Assembly (NCBI RefSeq): GCF_015500055.1
Contig: NZ_CP045494.1
Coordinates: 1-64,000 of the forward strand
Source of the DNA: Mesorhizobium sp. NBSH29
GTDB taxonomy: Bacteria > Pseudomonadota > Alphaproteobacteria > Rhizobiales > Rhizobiaceae
Direction: 5' to 3'
Length of the DNA stretch: 64,000 bases
Positions 9,988 through 20,025 of this stretch are shown piece after piece; position 1 is the first letter of the stretch; every line of letters starts with the position of its first letter. The position numbers and the translations under genes are program-made. Below the pieces are notes generated by a model. The model was not told the origin of the DNA, did not search any database, and saw only the letters and a list, made by a program, of their open reading frames with translations.

Positions 9988-10986
9988 ATGGCCCGTCGCG
10001 ATATCTTTCGGAACATCAAGGGTGCGGAGGCCGATTCGCAGCAGGAGCGCGCACCGGCGCCGAGCTACGCTGCACGCGGAGCTTCACGAAACATGCTCGC
10101 CTCAATTGGGGAGCTAGCCGAGAAAGCGGCGAAAGCCGACCATTATCTTCAGGGCGCATCCGTTCTCGAGCTTGATACCGCCCTCGTCGATTCATCCTTC
10201 GTGTCTGATCGCATGGAAGACGACGACGACGGGTCGTTCCAAGAGCTTGTGAATGCGATCCGTGAGCATGGGCAAGAAACCCCAATTCTCGCACGGCCTC
10301 ATCCGAAGCAGGAGGGTCGCTACGAGGCCGTCTTTGGACATCGCCGTCTCCGAGCGGCGCGGTTTCTCGGCCGCCCCGTAAAAGCTGTCATCAAGCCAGT
10401 CACCGACGTCGACCATGTGATCGCCCAGGGGCAGGAGAACTCTGCCCGCGAGAACCTGTCCTTCATCGAGCGTGCCGTGTTTGCACAGCAGCTTTTGGAT
10501 CGGAGCTATGAACGCTCGACCATTCAGGCAGCCCTAACGATCGACGCTCCGATGTTGACGAGAATGCTATCGGTGACAAGTCGCGTGCCGGAAGCTCTCA
10601 TAAGAGCGATCGGTCCATGCAAGGGAATCGGCCGAGATCGTTGGCTCGACTTCGCCCAAACGATCGAGAGGCCATCAAACCGGACGGCGGCGGAGGTGTT
10701 CGTGACCTCGCAACCCTTCGTCGAAGCAAAATCAGACGCGCGCTTCGATCTGCTGCTGGCAGAGTTGAAGCGCACCGACCGGCCGCGCCGGGACGGAAGT
10801 GTCAAACCGGCAAAGACCAAATGGCAACCGGAGGACAAAACCCTGTCCGCCGAGTTGACGGATTCCGGCAAGATGTTCGCGGTTTCCTTCAAATCGAAGG
10901 ATGCCAGTCGCTTTGGCCGGTATCTCGCCGCGAACCTCGACCGGCTCTACGGCGAATTCAAGCAGCGTGAGAACGAGGAAAGATAG
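9988..10986 (+). CDS. repB: RepB, ParB-type partition protein
   Basis: RepB is the ParB-like protein that binds parS and works with RepA. The intact 332-residue product starts 'MARRDIFRNIKG' (family start), has the ParB box I 'NAIREHGQETPILARPH' and box II 'GHRRLRAARFLGRPVKAV', then 'QGQENSARENLSFIERAVFA'. The C-terminal part ends 'LYGEFKQREN', typical of the RepB dimer domain. A GGAGG ribosome site lies about 10 bases upstream. No convincing parS (GTT-4-GC-4-AAC) was found between repA and repB. Confidence 0.93.
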   Translation: MARRDIFRNIKGAEADSQQERAPAPSYAARGASRNMLASIGELAEKAAKADHYLQGASVLELDTALVDSSFVSDRMEDDDDGSFQELVNAIREHGQETPILARPHPKQEGRYEAVFGHRRLRAARFLGRPVKAVIKPVTDVDHVIAQGQENSARENLSFIERAVFAQQLLDRSYERSTIQAALTIDAPMLTRMLSVTSRVPEALIRAIGPCKGIGRDRWLDFAQTIERPSNRTAAEVFVTSQPFVEAKSDARFDLLLAELKRTDRPRRDGSVKPAKTKWQPEDKTLSAELTDSGKMFAVSFKSKDASRFGRYLAANLDRLYGEFKQRENEER

Positions 10987-11006
10987 ACGGAAATGTAGCG
11001 CGCAAA

Positions 11007-11055
11007 AGAAAAAGGCCCCCGAAACAGTGTCCCGGAAGCCCTTCTCATGAGTGGT
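11007..11055 (-). ncRNA. Antisense RNA controlling repC
   Basis: RepABC plasmids encode a roughly 50-60 nt counter-transcribed RNA between repB and repC that lowers RepC. On the minus strand here a -35 TTGACG (11085-11090), 17-bp spacer and -10 GATTCT (11062-11067) predict a start near 11055. The transcript would end at a GGCTTCCG/CGGGGGCC hairpin plus T run (11040-11007). Size, place and terminator fit. No experimental end is implied. Confidence 0.78.
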
Positions 11056-11061
11056 ATCTAG

Positions 11062-11090
11062 AGAATCGCATTTCCGAGAATCACCGTCAA
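11062..11090 (-). promoter_or_regulatory. Promoter of the repB-repC antisense RNA
   Basis: Minus-strand TTGACG and GATTCT separated by exactly 17 bases, directly before the predicted antisense RNA. The -35 is near consensus and the -10 is weak, as in many alphaproteobacterial promoters. Confidence 0.55.
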
Positions 11091-11156
11091 GAGCTGATGA
11101 GGCTCAGCGCCGTTTCGGCGAGCAGATTTCTTTTGCCTGAACACAGGTGAAGGACA

Positions 11157-12506
11157 ATGGAAACGCATATCTCAACGACGCCCTTTGGGCGGCGATCGAT
11201 GACACTTGGCATGATTTCAAGCCAGGTCACGGCCATGGCCATGCCGGCGGGCGTATCCGTCCATAAATGGTATGTCTTCCAGAACATCAAGGAAGCCCGG
11301 ATGGCTCTGGGCGCAACCGATCGCGCTCTGGCGATCCTGGATGCATTGCTGTCGTTCCATCCGGATACAGCGCTCTATGGCGATAGCGGGCTGATTGTCT
11401 GGCCATCCAATGAGCAGCTGATCCGACGGGCTAACGGTATGTCGCCGGCGACGCTGCGCCGGCATCTGGCCAATCTGGTTGATTGCGGCCTTGTCATCCG
11501 TCGTGACAGTCCAACGGCAAGCGCTTCGCCCGCAAGGGTCAGGGCGTGAGGGTCGAGCAGGCCTAATGGCTTCGACCTTTCGCCCGATTGTGGCGGCGGG
11601 CTGAAGAGTTCAAGGATCTTGCCGAGGCGGTTCGCGCCGAAGCCAAGGCCTATCGCGTGGTTAGGAGCGGTTAACCATATGCCGCCGCGACATCGTCAAG
11701 ATGATCGAGACGGGCATCGAGGAAGGCGTGCCTTGCGAACTGGGGGCAGGGTGCAGCAAGAGCTACCAGTCCATCGTTAGCCAGATTCCCCGCACGGCGC
11801 CCAGGAAGGTCGTCGAGGCGATAGCGGCCGACCTCGATGATTTGTGGGCGGAGGTGCGAGACGCATTGGAATCATTCGTAAAAACAACGAATCTGACTGC
11901 CAATGAGTCTCAAATTGAGCGTCACATACAGAATTCAAAAACCCAGACTCTAAATTTGAATCTGAAAACGGCTTTCGAGAAAAGAATGAAGCGAGCGGCA
12001 ACGCCGCGGAAACCGACAACGTACGAAGCCTGCCGAAGCGTGAACTGCCTTTGAGCATGGTGATGGATGCCTGCCCGAACGTGGCATGGCTGCTGAAAGG
12101 CGGTGGCGAAATCCGGCACTGGCGCGATTTCCTGGCGGCGGCCGAAGTTGCCCGGCCGACATTGGGGATCAGCCCCAGCGCCTGGGAGGAAGCGCGCATT
12201 GCCATGGGCGAAACCCAGGCGGCGATCACCATTGCCGCGATTTACCAGCGGGTCGATCAAATTAACAGCGCCGGAGGCTACCTGCGTAATCTGACGGACA
12301 AGGCAAAAGCCGGGAAATTCTCGGTCTGGCCGATGGTCATGGCGCTGCTGCGTGTGAAGCTCGATGCCTCGAAAGCTGTCGGGGGCGGGGCAGGGGAGGG
12401 CGTTGTTGAGCTCGAAACGGCTGCGAAAGTGGTTCGGACGGAACAGCGCCTGGAAATCAGCGATGCGCTGCGGCGCAGCCTCGACAAGCCAGGACGTGGA
12501 TCCTGA
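11157..12506 (+). pseudogene. repC: RepC replication initiator, frameshifted
   Basis: RepC is the initiator unique to repABC replicons. It opens 'METHISTTPFGRRSMTLGMI' and continues 'VHKWYVFQNIKEARMALG' and 'SPATLRRHLANLVDCGLVIR', the winged-helix DNA-binding part. The next part (after about 11515) is shifted: 'GKRFARKGQGVR', 'AYGFDLSPIVA', 'RRDIVKMIETG'. The end (12059-12506) reads 'ACPNVAWLLKGGGEIRHWRD' and 'KAKAGKFSVWPMVMALLR'. A shortened C run near 11512 explains one break. The total length of about 450 codons is normal, so the gene may be intact. Confidence 0.88.
11875..12000. other. Probable replication origin oriV within repC
   Basis: In repABC plasmids the origin lies inside repC, in an AT-rich stretch around the middle of the gene. 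This segment is clearly AT-richer than its surroundings (poly-A/T words, few GC runs) and encodes the low-complexity Asn/Thr/Lys linker between the two RepC domains. Exact limits cannot be set by eye. Confidence 0.5.
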
Positions 12507-12659
12507 CGATCCGAGCAGAGATAGCGATTGCAGCGCTTGTTGGGAGGTGCGCCTTAGCCGATCAGGCGGCCTTTTTTTGGTCTCATGCCGGACCCGTTCG
12601 ATGCTGGGTCCAAGTTGACATGTCGACGGGATCGACATGTCCGGTAATCGTTGTCGATG

Positions 12660-13871
12660 AAATCATGATATCGCGACACGTCCCGCCGCGAGCGTCATGG
12701 GGCGCTCGCCTGCGAGCAGTTCGCCGAGTTTGTGCAGAGGAGCGCCCTGAATATCGTTGCCCGAGCGGAAATGCTTCGTTTCCCGGCATAGACAAACGAT
12801 GCGTCGATCCGGCGCAATATCCAGGCATGCATGGTGGAAGCCCCGCTCTAGCTTTGGGCGAAATGCTCCTTCTTGATCTCAATCGCCCATCGCGACCACC
12901 GGGCAGGGTAACGACGAGGTCTATTTCGGCGCCCGCCGCCGTGCGATAGAAATTCGTCCGCGCCCCTTGGGGTATGACTGCATGAACCGTTTCGACGACG
13001 AAACCTTCCCAACTCGCTCCCCGCGACGGGATGCCCCAAGACATCATCAAGCGTCGTGAGACCCAGCAAAGCGTGAAGCAGGCCGGTGTCACGGACATAA
13101 AACGCGCGGCGATTTCACCAGGCGCTTCGCCGGCGTTGCTGTGCCAGGGTTCCAGCCGGCGCACCAGCAGAAGATCAACCATGAGATCGAGATAGGATGC
13201 GACCGTCCTTGCCATCCACACACGAGCGCGCGAGCAAAGTCGGCGGCATTGAGCAGGCCAGATTGATGAATGAGCGAGCATCGTCCAGAAGCGACGCAAC
13301 GTCTCGGCCGGATCCTGGGACCCAGTAGCGGGATGTCACGCTCGAGGTAGGTTCGGATGAGTCGAGGCGCAACGTGTGGCTCACGGCGTCGTTGCCGCCA
13401 AGAGGCTTTCCGGAAACCCTCCTCGACCCATAGCTTGTCGAGTTCTCCGGCTTCTACCTCAAGACCGTCGATCGGCGCGAGCTCCAGATAGGCGATCCGG
13501 CCGGGCGAGGCTCTCGCCCGACTGTTTCAACAAGTCCATGGAAGCTGATTCGAGCAGCAAAAAGCGACCGTTGCGCAGTCCTTTGCGGCGCCCGCGGTCG
13601 ATCAAGCGCGAAGGTCTGGAACAGGTCGGGGACACGATGGACCTCATCCAGGATAATGAGTTTGTCCTCATGCCCGGCAAGGTAAAGCTCTGGCTCTGCG
13701 AGCTTGGCCCGATCCGCGTCGGATTCGAGATCTAGATAGAGGAGGGTCGTTGCTCTCCGATTCTAGGGCAAGCGTCGTCTTTCCTACCTGACGCGGCCCC
13801 AACAGGGGCAACGGCGGGATTGCTATCCAGGAGTCGATGTAGCTTGGGCGCTTCACGGCGGGGAAATCCAT
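12660..13871 (-). pseudogene. AAA-family ATPase with DUF4143 domain, frameshifted
   Basis: This family joins an N-terminal P-loop ATPase domain to a C-terminal DUF4143 domain; its exact job is unknown. ATG 13871 opens 'MDFPAVKRPSYIDSW', then Walker A 'LLGPRQVGKTTLALE'. Other frames supply 'IILDEVHRVPDLFQ', 'NGRFLLL-SASMDLLKQSGES' and 'YLELAPIDGL'. The C-terminal half reads 'RRFWTMLAHS', 'TVASYLDLMVDLLLVRRLEP' and 'FYRTAAGAEIDLVVTLPGG'. At least five indels separate these pieces. Neighbours are repC and a toxin-antitoxin-like pair. Confidence 0.75.
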
Positions 13872-13933
13872 CCTTGCAATTATGAGCCATTGTCCGCGAT
13901 TACAAGGATAACGTTTCGCACCTTAGTTTCCGT

Positions 13934-14400
13934 TTAAACCCAAACGCCTCTTAGGCACTCCGGGCGCGCTTCGGTCGGTTTCAAATCATCCCATGGATCG
14001 AAAAGCTCGATGCAAAATCCTCGAATCCTTGGTGTTGGCGCGTCGCCAAGGTAGGTCTTGCGAGATCGGCTGTTTGCCGCGATCAGGCGTCCATTGACGA
14101 CATCCCACGTCCGCGGCGCTTCGCCAGCCCCATCAGGTCGCCCAGGCCATGGCAACCGGTTCGTCCACCGGCAAAACCCTGTGCTCGAAGCGCATCGGCA
14201 AGTCCCGAGCCAGCCAGTCGGCGAGGCTTCTCGTTTCCGTCCTCCTCCATAAGGGCCACGCCGCGCCGGATTTCAGGCGATCGAAACGACGCTGATGAAG
14301 GAGCGATCTTCATCGAGACTATCCAGCCATTCCAGCACTCGCACTTCAGGAGCCGCTTCGTCACTTCTGACAGGACATTGGTGTCGAGCAGAAGCCTCAC
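13934..14400 (-). pseudogene. VapC-like PIN-domain toxin, frameshifted
   Basis: VapC toxins are PIN-domain ribonucleases. The start 'MRLLLDTNVLSEVTK' carries the first catalytic Asp. 'EIRRGVALMEE', 'GDLMGLAKRRGRGMSSMD' (with a later acidic residue) and 'LIELFDPWD'-like residues follow, but in three frames. The start at 14400 overlaps the end of the antitoxin-like gene, the usual antitoxin-toxin order. As given the frame is broken after about residue 18. Confidence 0.65.
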
Positions 14401-14684
14401 AGTGGCAGATCACGCGGATCGTCGCGGAGCCGCTCGAGATGACCAAATCGTGCCGCGCAACGGCGATTCCAGCAGGAATTCCGCAAGCGTGCCCTTGCGG
14501 GCGATCTTGGCGCTGCCATTCCTCGGCCGAGACGACAACGACGCTCGGTTTGCCGTTGCGGGTGATCGTCTGTGGCGAAGTTTTGTGCGCGCTCGATCAC
14601 TTCCGAGAGACGGGCCTTTGCCCCAGCGACGGTCCATTTGGCATCCTGGTTAGGCGAGATAGCATTGCTGGCCTCCGTGACCAT
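14397..14684 (-). pseudogene. Phd/YefM-type antitoxin, frameshifted
   Basis: Antitoxin partner of the VapC-like toxin. From ATG 14684 it reads 'MVTEASNAISPNQDAKWTVA' then 'AKARLSEVIERAQ', the Phd/YefM N-terminal DNA-binding domain. A second frame gives 'KIARKGTLAEFLLESPLRGT', the toxin-binding tail. The two frames overlap between about 14540 and 14640, so one indel is likely. Longer in-frame start at 14717 is possible. Confidence 0.6.
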
Positions 14685-14764
14685 CTTGACTATCGTGACT
14701 AATATGGGATTGGCCAAAGGGCCGCAACAGGGCAGGGGAGGGGGCTATTTCCGGCGCGCTAAAC

Positions 14765-14932
14765 ACCCGAGGCCTTGGGTGAGATTGACCCGGAAGCGGT
14801 CGCGGCGGCGCTGGTACTTTTGTTGTCATCTCGGCCGAGGCATGGCCAAGCTTGCTTTTGCACATAGCGCTCGTCGACCTCGACTGAGGACGCAAGACCG
14901 GCACGCAGCGAATGGCGACAAACAGGTATCGA
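14765..14932 (-). pseudogene. 3' remnant of a tyrosine recombinase gene
   Basis: This stretch is closely similar over about 150 bases to 18491-18650, the 3' end of the integrase gene at 18484-19591, in the same orientation. On the minus strand it carries the end of the catalytic domain (HASAEMT-like, then R-R-D-R-F-R-V-N-L). Only the last 50 or so codons are present and they are frame-broken. Together the two copies flank the SWIM/SNF2 helicase gene. Confidence 0.65.
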
Positions 14933-14968
14933 AAAACGAGCAAGCGATCATGATTGCGAAAGCGAAAG

Positions 14969-17900
14969 TTAGCGAACCGACAAGCCCACGCTACGCCCGG
15001 CCAACAGGTCGAGATCAGCCTCGGAGATGGCGAGGGTTTGGCTGACCGTCGTTGGTCGAACAGGCTGGCGGCAAGTGCGCGTTTTTTTGTCTTTCAGCAC
15101 GTCCATCTTCTCCTCGATCGTTGTCGGCGGCTACCAGTCGGTAGACGAAGACTGGCTTGTCCTGGCCGATGCGGTGGGCGCGGTCGATGGCTTGCTCTTC
15201 AACCGCCGGATTCCACCACGGATCGTAGGAGGATCACCGTGTCGGCCGCCGTCAGATTCAGCCCGACGCCGCCGGCCTTGAGGCTGATGAGGAACACCGG
15301 CAGCCGCTCCCTCCTGGAACGACCTTACCTGGGCTCCGCGATCGACCGTGTCGCCCTGTCAGCAACGCATAGGCGATGCCTGCCTCGTCGAGCAGCGGCC
15401 GGATCAGGTCCAACATGGACGTGAACTGCGAAAACACGATTACTTTGCGACCCTCATCGACGAGCTCGCCGACCAGTTCCATCAGCCGGTTCTAGCTTTG
15501 CAGATCCGGTCTTAGCCGCGGCGCCGGTTTTTCCGTTGAGGCAAGTTTCAGCAGGCGTGGGTCGCAGCAGGTCTGGCGCAACTTCAGCAGAGCATCCAGA
15601 ATGACGATATGGCTGCGGGCAAGTCCTTTTTCGGCAATAGCGGGACTGAACTTTTTCATGCATCGCCAGCCGGATAGATTCATAGATCGTACGCTGGCCC
15701 GCAGAAAATTCCACCTTCTCGTGATTACGGTTTTGGGTGGCAGATCGCTGGCCACCTCTTCCTTGGTGCGACGCAGCAGGAATGGCTTGATGCGCCCCGC
15801 CAGCAGCCGCGAGCGCGACGTTATCGCCCTTTTTCTCGATCGGCGTGCGCCATTGCCGGGTGAAGCTCTTCAAATCGCCGAGAAAGCCCGGCGCGATGAA
15901 GTGGAAGAGCGACCACACTTCGCCCAGATGGTTTTCCAGCGGGGTGCCCGTCAGGCAGAAACGATACGGCGATTTGAGGCCGTGAACAGTTTCGTCGTCG
16001 CCGCGTTTGCGTCTTGATCCACCTGCGCCTCGTTCGAGGAAGATCATGCCCCAGATGCGGCCCTGAAAGAACCGCATGGTCGCGCGCCAGCAGCGGAATA
16101 GGTGGTCAGCACAAGATCGACGCTGTCGAGGCTGTCGAAATGTTGCTTGCGATCCGCCCCCCTGCAGCACGAGGATGGAGAGTTCGGACGCGAACCTTTG
16201 GGTCTCCGTCGCCCAGTTGTTGCATCAGGCTCGTCGGGGGCGACGACCAAAACCGGACCGGACAAGCGCCCGGCCGCTTTCTCGATGGCTATCAATCCCA
16301 GCGCCTGCCACCGTTTTGCCAAGACCCATGTCGTCGGCGAGAATGCCGCCAAGCCCTGGCGTCCTTCAAAAAAGCCAACATGCCAGCCCGCGCGCCTGAT
16401 AGGGACGCCAAAGTCGCGCCGAACCAGGGCGGCAGATCGACGTTGGGAATGCCGCCGTGATTGCGCAAGGGTCCGCCCCAAGGCGCGCACGCCCTCGCAC
16501 CCTGCCAGAGGACCCGGCTCCAAGCCGCCGTCTCCAGATCGGCAAGGCTTGCGGCATCCAGCGATGAGAGGCGCACACGCCCGTCTGGCGCGGACCGCCG
16601 GTCAGATAAAGAAGATCGAACAGCGTGCGGACCATGGGCAGGATGCGCCCGACGGGAACCGCCAGCACCTCGCCACTCACGAGTGGCAGGAACAGCGGCT
16701 CATCCTCGTCCAGCAGTTCCAGCGTCGCCGGCTTACCATCAACATGAGGTGAACCAGCGGACCTATCAGATCCAGCCGCTCACCACCCACCATCACGCCA
16801 AGGTCCAAATTCGAACCAGTCAAGCCCCGAACTTTCGCTCAGGCGTGCTCGAACGCACCGTCGCCGCGCCCGTAATCGATAGGGAAATCCGCAAGCGATC
16901 TCGATCCGCCAGCCCTGCCGCTCAAGGTCGGGAATGTCATGATAGAGCGCCTCGTACCAGCCGCTTTCTCCCTCGTCGGGCAGGAAATTTCTCTGGTTGG
17001 CCGGCCGGAACGCTGTCCCGCACTTTTGCGCGGGCATGAAACCGGCGGCCCGCAATTGCTTTAGCGATGCCTTTTCAAGGTTTGCGTTACGATGGACCTC
17101 GACGGGCGTCATGTTGTCCATGCGCAAGGCGACAGCGGGCTCCTCGCCGGCATCCACCTCCCCAAGGGCCGTAGCTGAAACGCGACGGTTGCCTATGGCC
17201 GGCAACTTCTGTCTGCCCGTAGCTGTACAACGCCTGGGCGATAGGGAACAGGCCATGCGAACCGCCGCCAGTTTCAGGACGGGCTGGAAACGGACCCCTG
17301 ACGATGCGGGCTTCCGTGAGTTGGCGGCGGCGCAGTGGTCCCAATGTCGCCCCGGATGCACGAAGTTGCGCGCCGAACAGCGCCACCTGCGCCGCCGGAA
17401 TGTTCAGGCCCATCCAGCATTTCGTAAAACCACCGGGGTGCGAGCACCGTCACGATGCGACCGACGATGCCGGCCGCAGCATCGACATAGACCGGCGGCA
17501 TGGCGTTGAGGCACACAAGGCTCGCGGCGTGTGACATGTCGTCAAGCTGCAGGGGATCGTCCGCAGCGTTCCGCCAGTTCCCGGCGCCCACGCTACATGC
17601 CGGAGATCGCCGCTCCCGGCGATAGCGCATGCCGTCGATCGTCATCCAGCGGGCGCGGCCGGTGGCCAGATCTCGTCGAGTATCTCCGCGCCGCGTTCGG
17701 TCGCCAGCGCATAGTCGCGATCCTGCATTGCGGAGCGGGGGGATGCTGGTGATCGTTTGCAGATTTTCCCGTCGGCCACACGCAGGAATTTCGCCCCGGA
17801 TCGGCTGATCCCAGTTGTCCAGGCTATAGGCGCTGGATGTTGTGGACATCGTGCCATCCTTGAGCACCCTTCAGATCGGATCGACAGCCGCAGGCGTGGC

Positions 17901-18396
17901 ATGGTCGTTCGACTCTGTTCCGGAGACAGAATGTAGATCAGCCGTTGGGGAAGGTCGTCAGTGTTGGGTTGGCTCTTTTCTTCCGCCTGGCGCAAGGCGG
18001 CGGAGCCAATCGACGACGGCAGCCGACAGCGCCGGTTGCCGTGTATGCCGCTATGCCGCGTATTGGCTGCGGTGTTGGCCCGGCCGCGTGGCGCGAGTTT
18101 GTTCACCACCGCCAGTCCATGCAGCGCGCCGCGGCGACATGCTTGCAATTGTAGCCGACCGGCAGGAAACATCCCCCTCTATCGCCACCTGTCCCTTTGC
18201 GGCTTGTGTATATGGAAATGCTCTGGCGGTAAGGCTTGCGGTTGGAGCCCTGCACTTGCGCGGCAATGCGTCCGTCGCTGGCCCATTCAAAGGCTACAAC
18301 GCGGCCGTGCCGCTGATATGTTCTACCGGCGGCAAATGCGTTGGCACCAACTTCGCGTGCAATGTCAGTCTCGGAATATTCCGCCCTTGTTTCCAT
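14969..18396 (-). pseudogene. SWIM zinc-finger SNF2-type helicase, multiply frameshifted
   Basis: Large DNA-dependent ATPase of the bacterial SNF2/HepA-like group. ATG 18396 gives 'METRAEYSETDIAREVGANA', then 'YQRHGRVVAFEW' and a SWIM finger ending 'PVGYNCKHVAAA'. Far downstream come SNF2 motifs: 'LVLTTYS', 'FCLTGTPLENHLGEVWSLFH', 'FIAPGFLGDLKSFTRQW', 'VIVFSQFTSMLDLIRPLLD' and 'GIAYALLTG'. The last codons read '[13 protein letters not shown]' to a TAA at 14969. The length of about 1,140 codons fits the family. Many indels occur, too many to place each. Confidence 0.75.
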
Positions 18397-18483
18397 ATCG
18401 TCCAGTGTTACTTGCGCTGTTGTATTGGGATCATAATGCATTATCCGACTGGAAATGGGACTTCAGTGGTTCTGCCAGGCCAG

Positions 18484-19591
18484 CTAAAGCCCGGATGCTT
18501 TAGTGAGGTTGACGCGGAACCGGTCGCGGCGGCGCTGGTATTTGCGGGTCATCTCGGCGGAGGCATGGCCTAGCTGCTTTTGCACATAGCGTTCATCGAC
18601 CTCGGCTGAGGACGCAAGACCGGCACGCAGCGAATGCCCGGCAAACAGTTTTGCGCGTTCGCCTTCGCTCAGATCACCACGCACGCCGGCGGCGAGTGCG
18701 GCTCGCTTGACCAGTCGCGCGACCTCTTGGTCGTTGAGCCGGTCGCCGCCGACCGATTTGCCTTGACCTGAGACGCGTCGAAACAGGGGCCATGGGCGAT
18801 CCGTCCGAGCTTTAGCCAGGTCTGCAGCGCAACAACTGGGCAAGTGGCATCGGACGAGCCACGCCCGATCTCGACCTCCCGCCAGCCGGTCTTGCCGCGC
18901 AGAGTTACAAGAATACCTTTTTCGAGAACCTCGATCCAGCCGAGACCGTCTTCGGTATGATCTCTACCAACGTCGAGACCGACGATTTCGGAGCGGCGTA
19001 GCCCCCCGGCGAAACCGAGAAGCAACATGGCGCGGTCGCGCAGGCCACGCAGCGTCCCACGATCCAGCGTCTCCAGCATGGCGATCAGATCTTCCGGCAG
19101 GATCGCTTCCTTCTGCCGGGGAGGGAGGCGTGGCGGTTGCGGATGCCGGCCATGACGGTGGCGATATGGCGATCCTTGCGATCGAGCGGCTGGCCACGCT
19201 GGGTATAATTCCATGAGAGTGACGAAAGGCGGCGCTCGATCGTTGCCACCGAGTTCGGTTTTTTGTCCCTTGTGCCCGCACCTACGGTGCTGCCCGCGGC
19301 ACTTCCGGACGCGCAGGCGGTGATGTAGAGGCCGACAGTCTGCGGGTCGGGGGGCAGCACCTCCAGGGTCTGGCGCCGCGCCCAGGCGCAAAAATGCTTC
19401 CAGTCGGCGGCATAGGCGCGCCGCGTGTTGGCAGAACTCGCCGCCTCAGCGTAATCTCGAGCGCGATCAGCGAGTGTTTCAAGATGCGTCGGCAATCGAC
19501 TTTTGTAATCAGGACTGCTTCGCAGGCGGGGGAGGGGAGGAGGCATCGGCCGGGCGTTCCTCCGGCGCGCGGCCCATTTCCATGACGACAT
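18484..19591 (-). pseudogene. Tyrosine recombinase/integrase, frameshifted
   Basis: Site-specific integrase. The N-terminal SAM-like domain reads 'ANTRRAYAADWKHFCAWARR' and 'TVGLYITA'. The catalytic part has 'LLLGFAGGLRRSEIVGLDV' (first Arg), 'LFAGHSLRAGLASSAEV' (H-x-x-R) and 'YVQKQLGHASAEMTRKYQRR' (His and Tyr). The domains lie in three frames, with breaks near 19085 and 18700-18840. The true start is unclear; it overlaps a 50-codon ORF. The 3' end is duplicated at 14765-14932. Confidence 0.78.
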
Positions 19592-19661
19592 CGATGATAT
19601 CGGGAAGGTCGTCGTTGCCTGAAGTTGTCGATGATTCTTGAGCGTAGCCAGCCTTGCTCAT
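19509..19661 (-). CDS. Small hypothetical protein, 50 residues
   Basis: ATG at 19661 overlaps the stop of the VapC-like gene (ATGA), suggesting translational coupling. The product is acidic and proline-rich at the end ('[19 protein letters not shown]', '[10 protein letters not shown]'). No family is recognised. It could instead be a truncated leader of the integrase gene that follows it. Confidence 0.4.
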   Translation of the reverse strand: MSKAGYAQESSTTSGNDDLPDIIDVVMEMGRAPEERPADASSPPPPAKQS

Positions 19662-19906
19662 GCCGCCTCGATATCGGTTTGGGAGAAGTCCTTTCCGATA
19701 AAAAGGAGCGGTTCGTCGGCACGCTTTGCCAGCGCATAGGAAAAGCAATCGGCAAAGTTCAGTGCAGCCGGATGCCGGCCCTTGCCGTAAGTTAACCAGG
19801 CCTGGGTCGCCAGATCGACCACTTCGGAGTCAATGGGGATGATGTCGGCCTCGATCTTGCGGAGCCACAGTGTCGGAAAGCTGGGGTTTTTGAGATCGCC
19901 ATTCAT
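19658..19906 (-). pseudogene. VapC-like PIN-domain toxin, N-terminally truncated
   Basis: The 82 residues include '[20 protein letters not shown]' and '[17 protein letters not shown]', the C-terminal half of a VapC-type PIN domain with its last acidic residues. The first catalytic Asp region is missing. The gene is cut right beside the left end of the TniABQ transposon (about 19928), which probably removed the 5' part and the antitoxin. Confidence 0.65.
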
Positions 19907-20025
19907 TTAATTTCAATGGGTTAGCCATGTCGTAAATATGAGACCGAGTCAGGGTAAATGAGACTGGACGCGGCACTGAGTCGGAATTCCTGAGACCAAC
20001 TTGCAGCCAAACGACGAGGCTGTCC

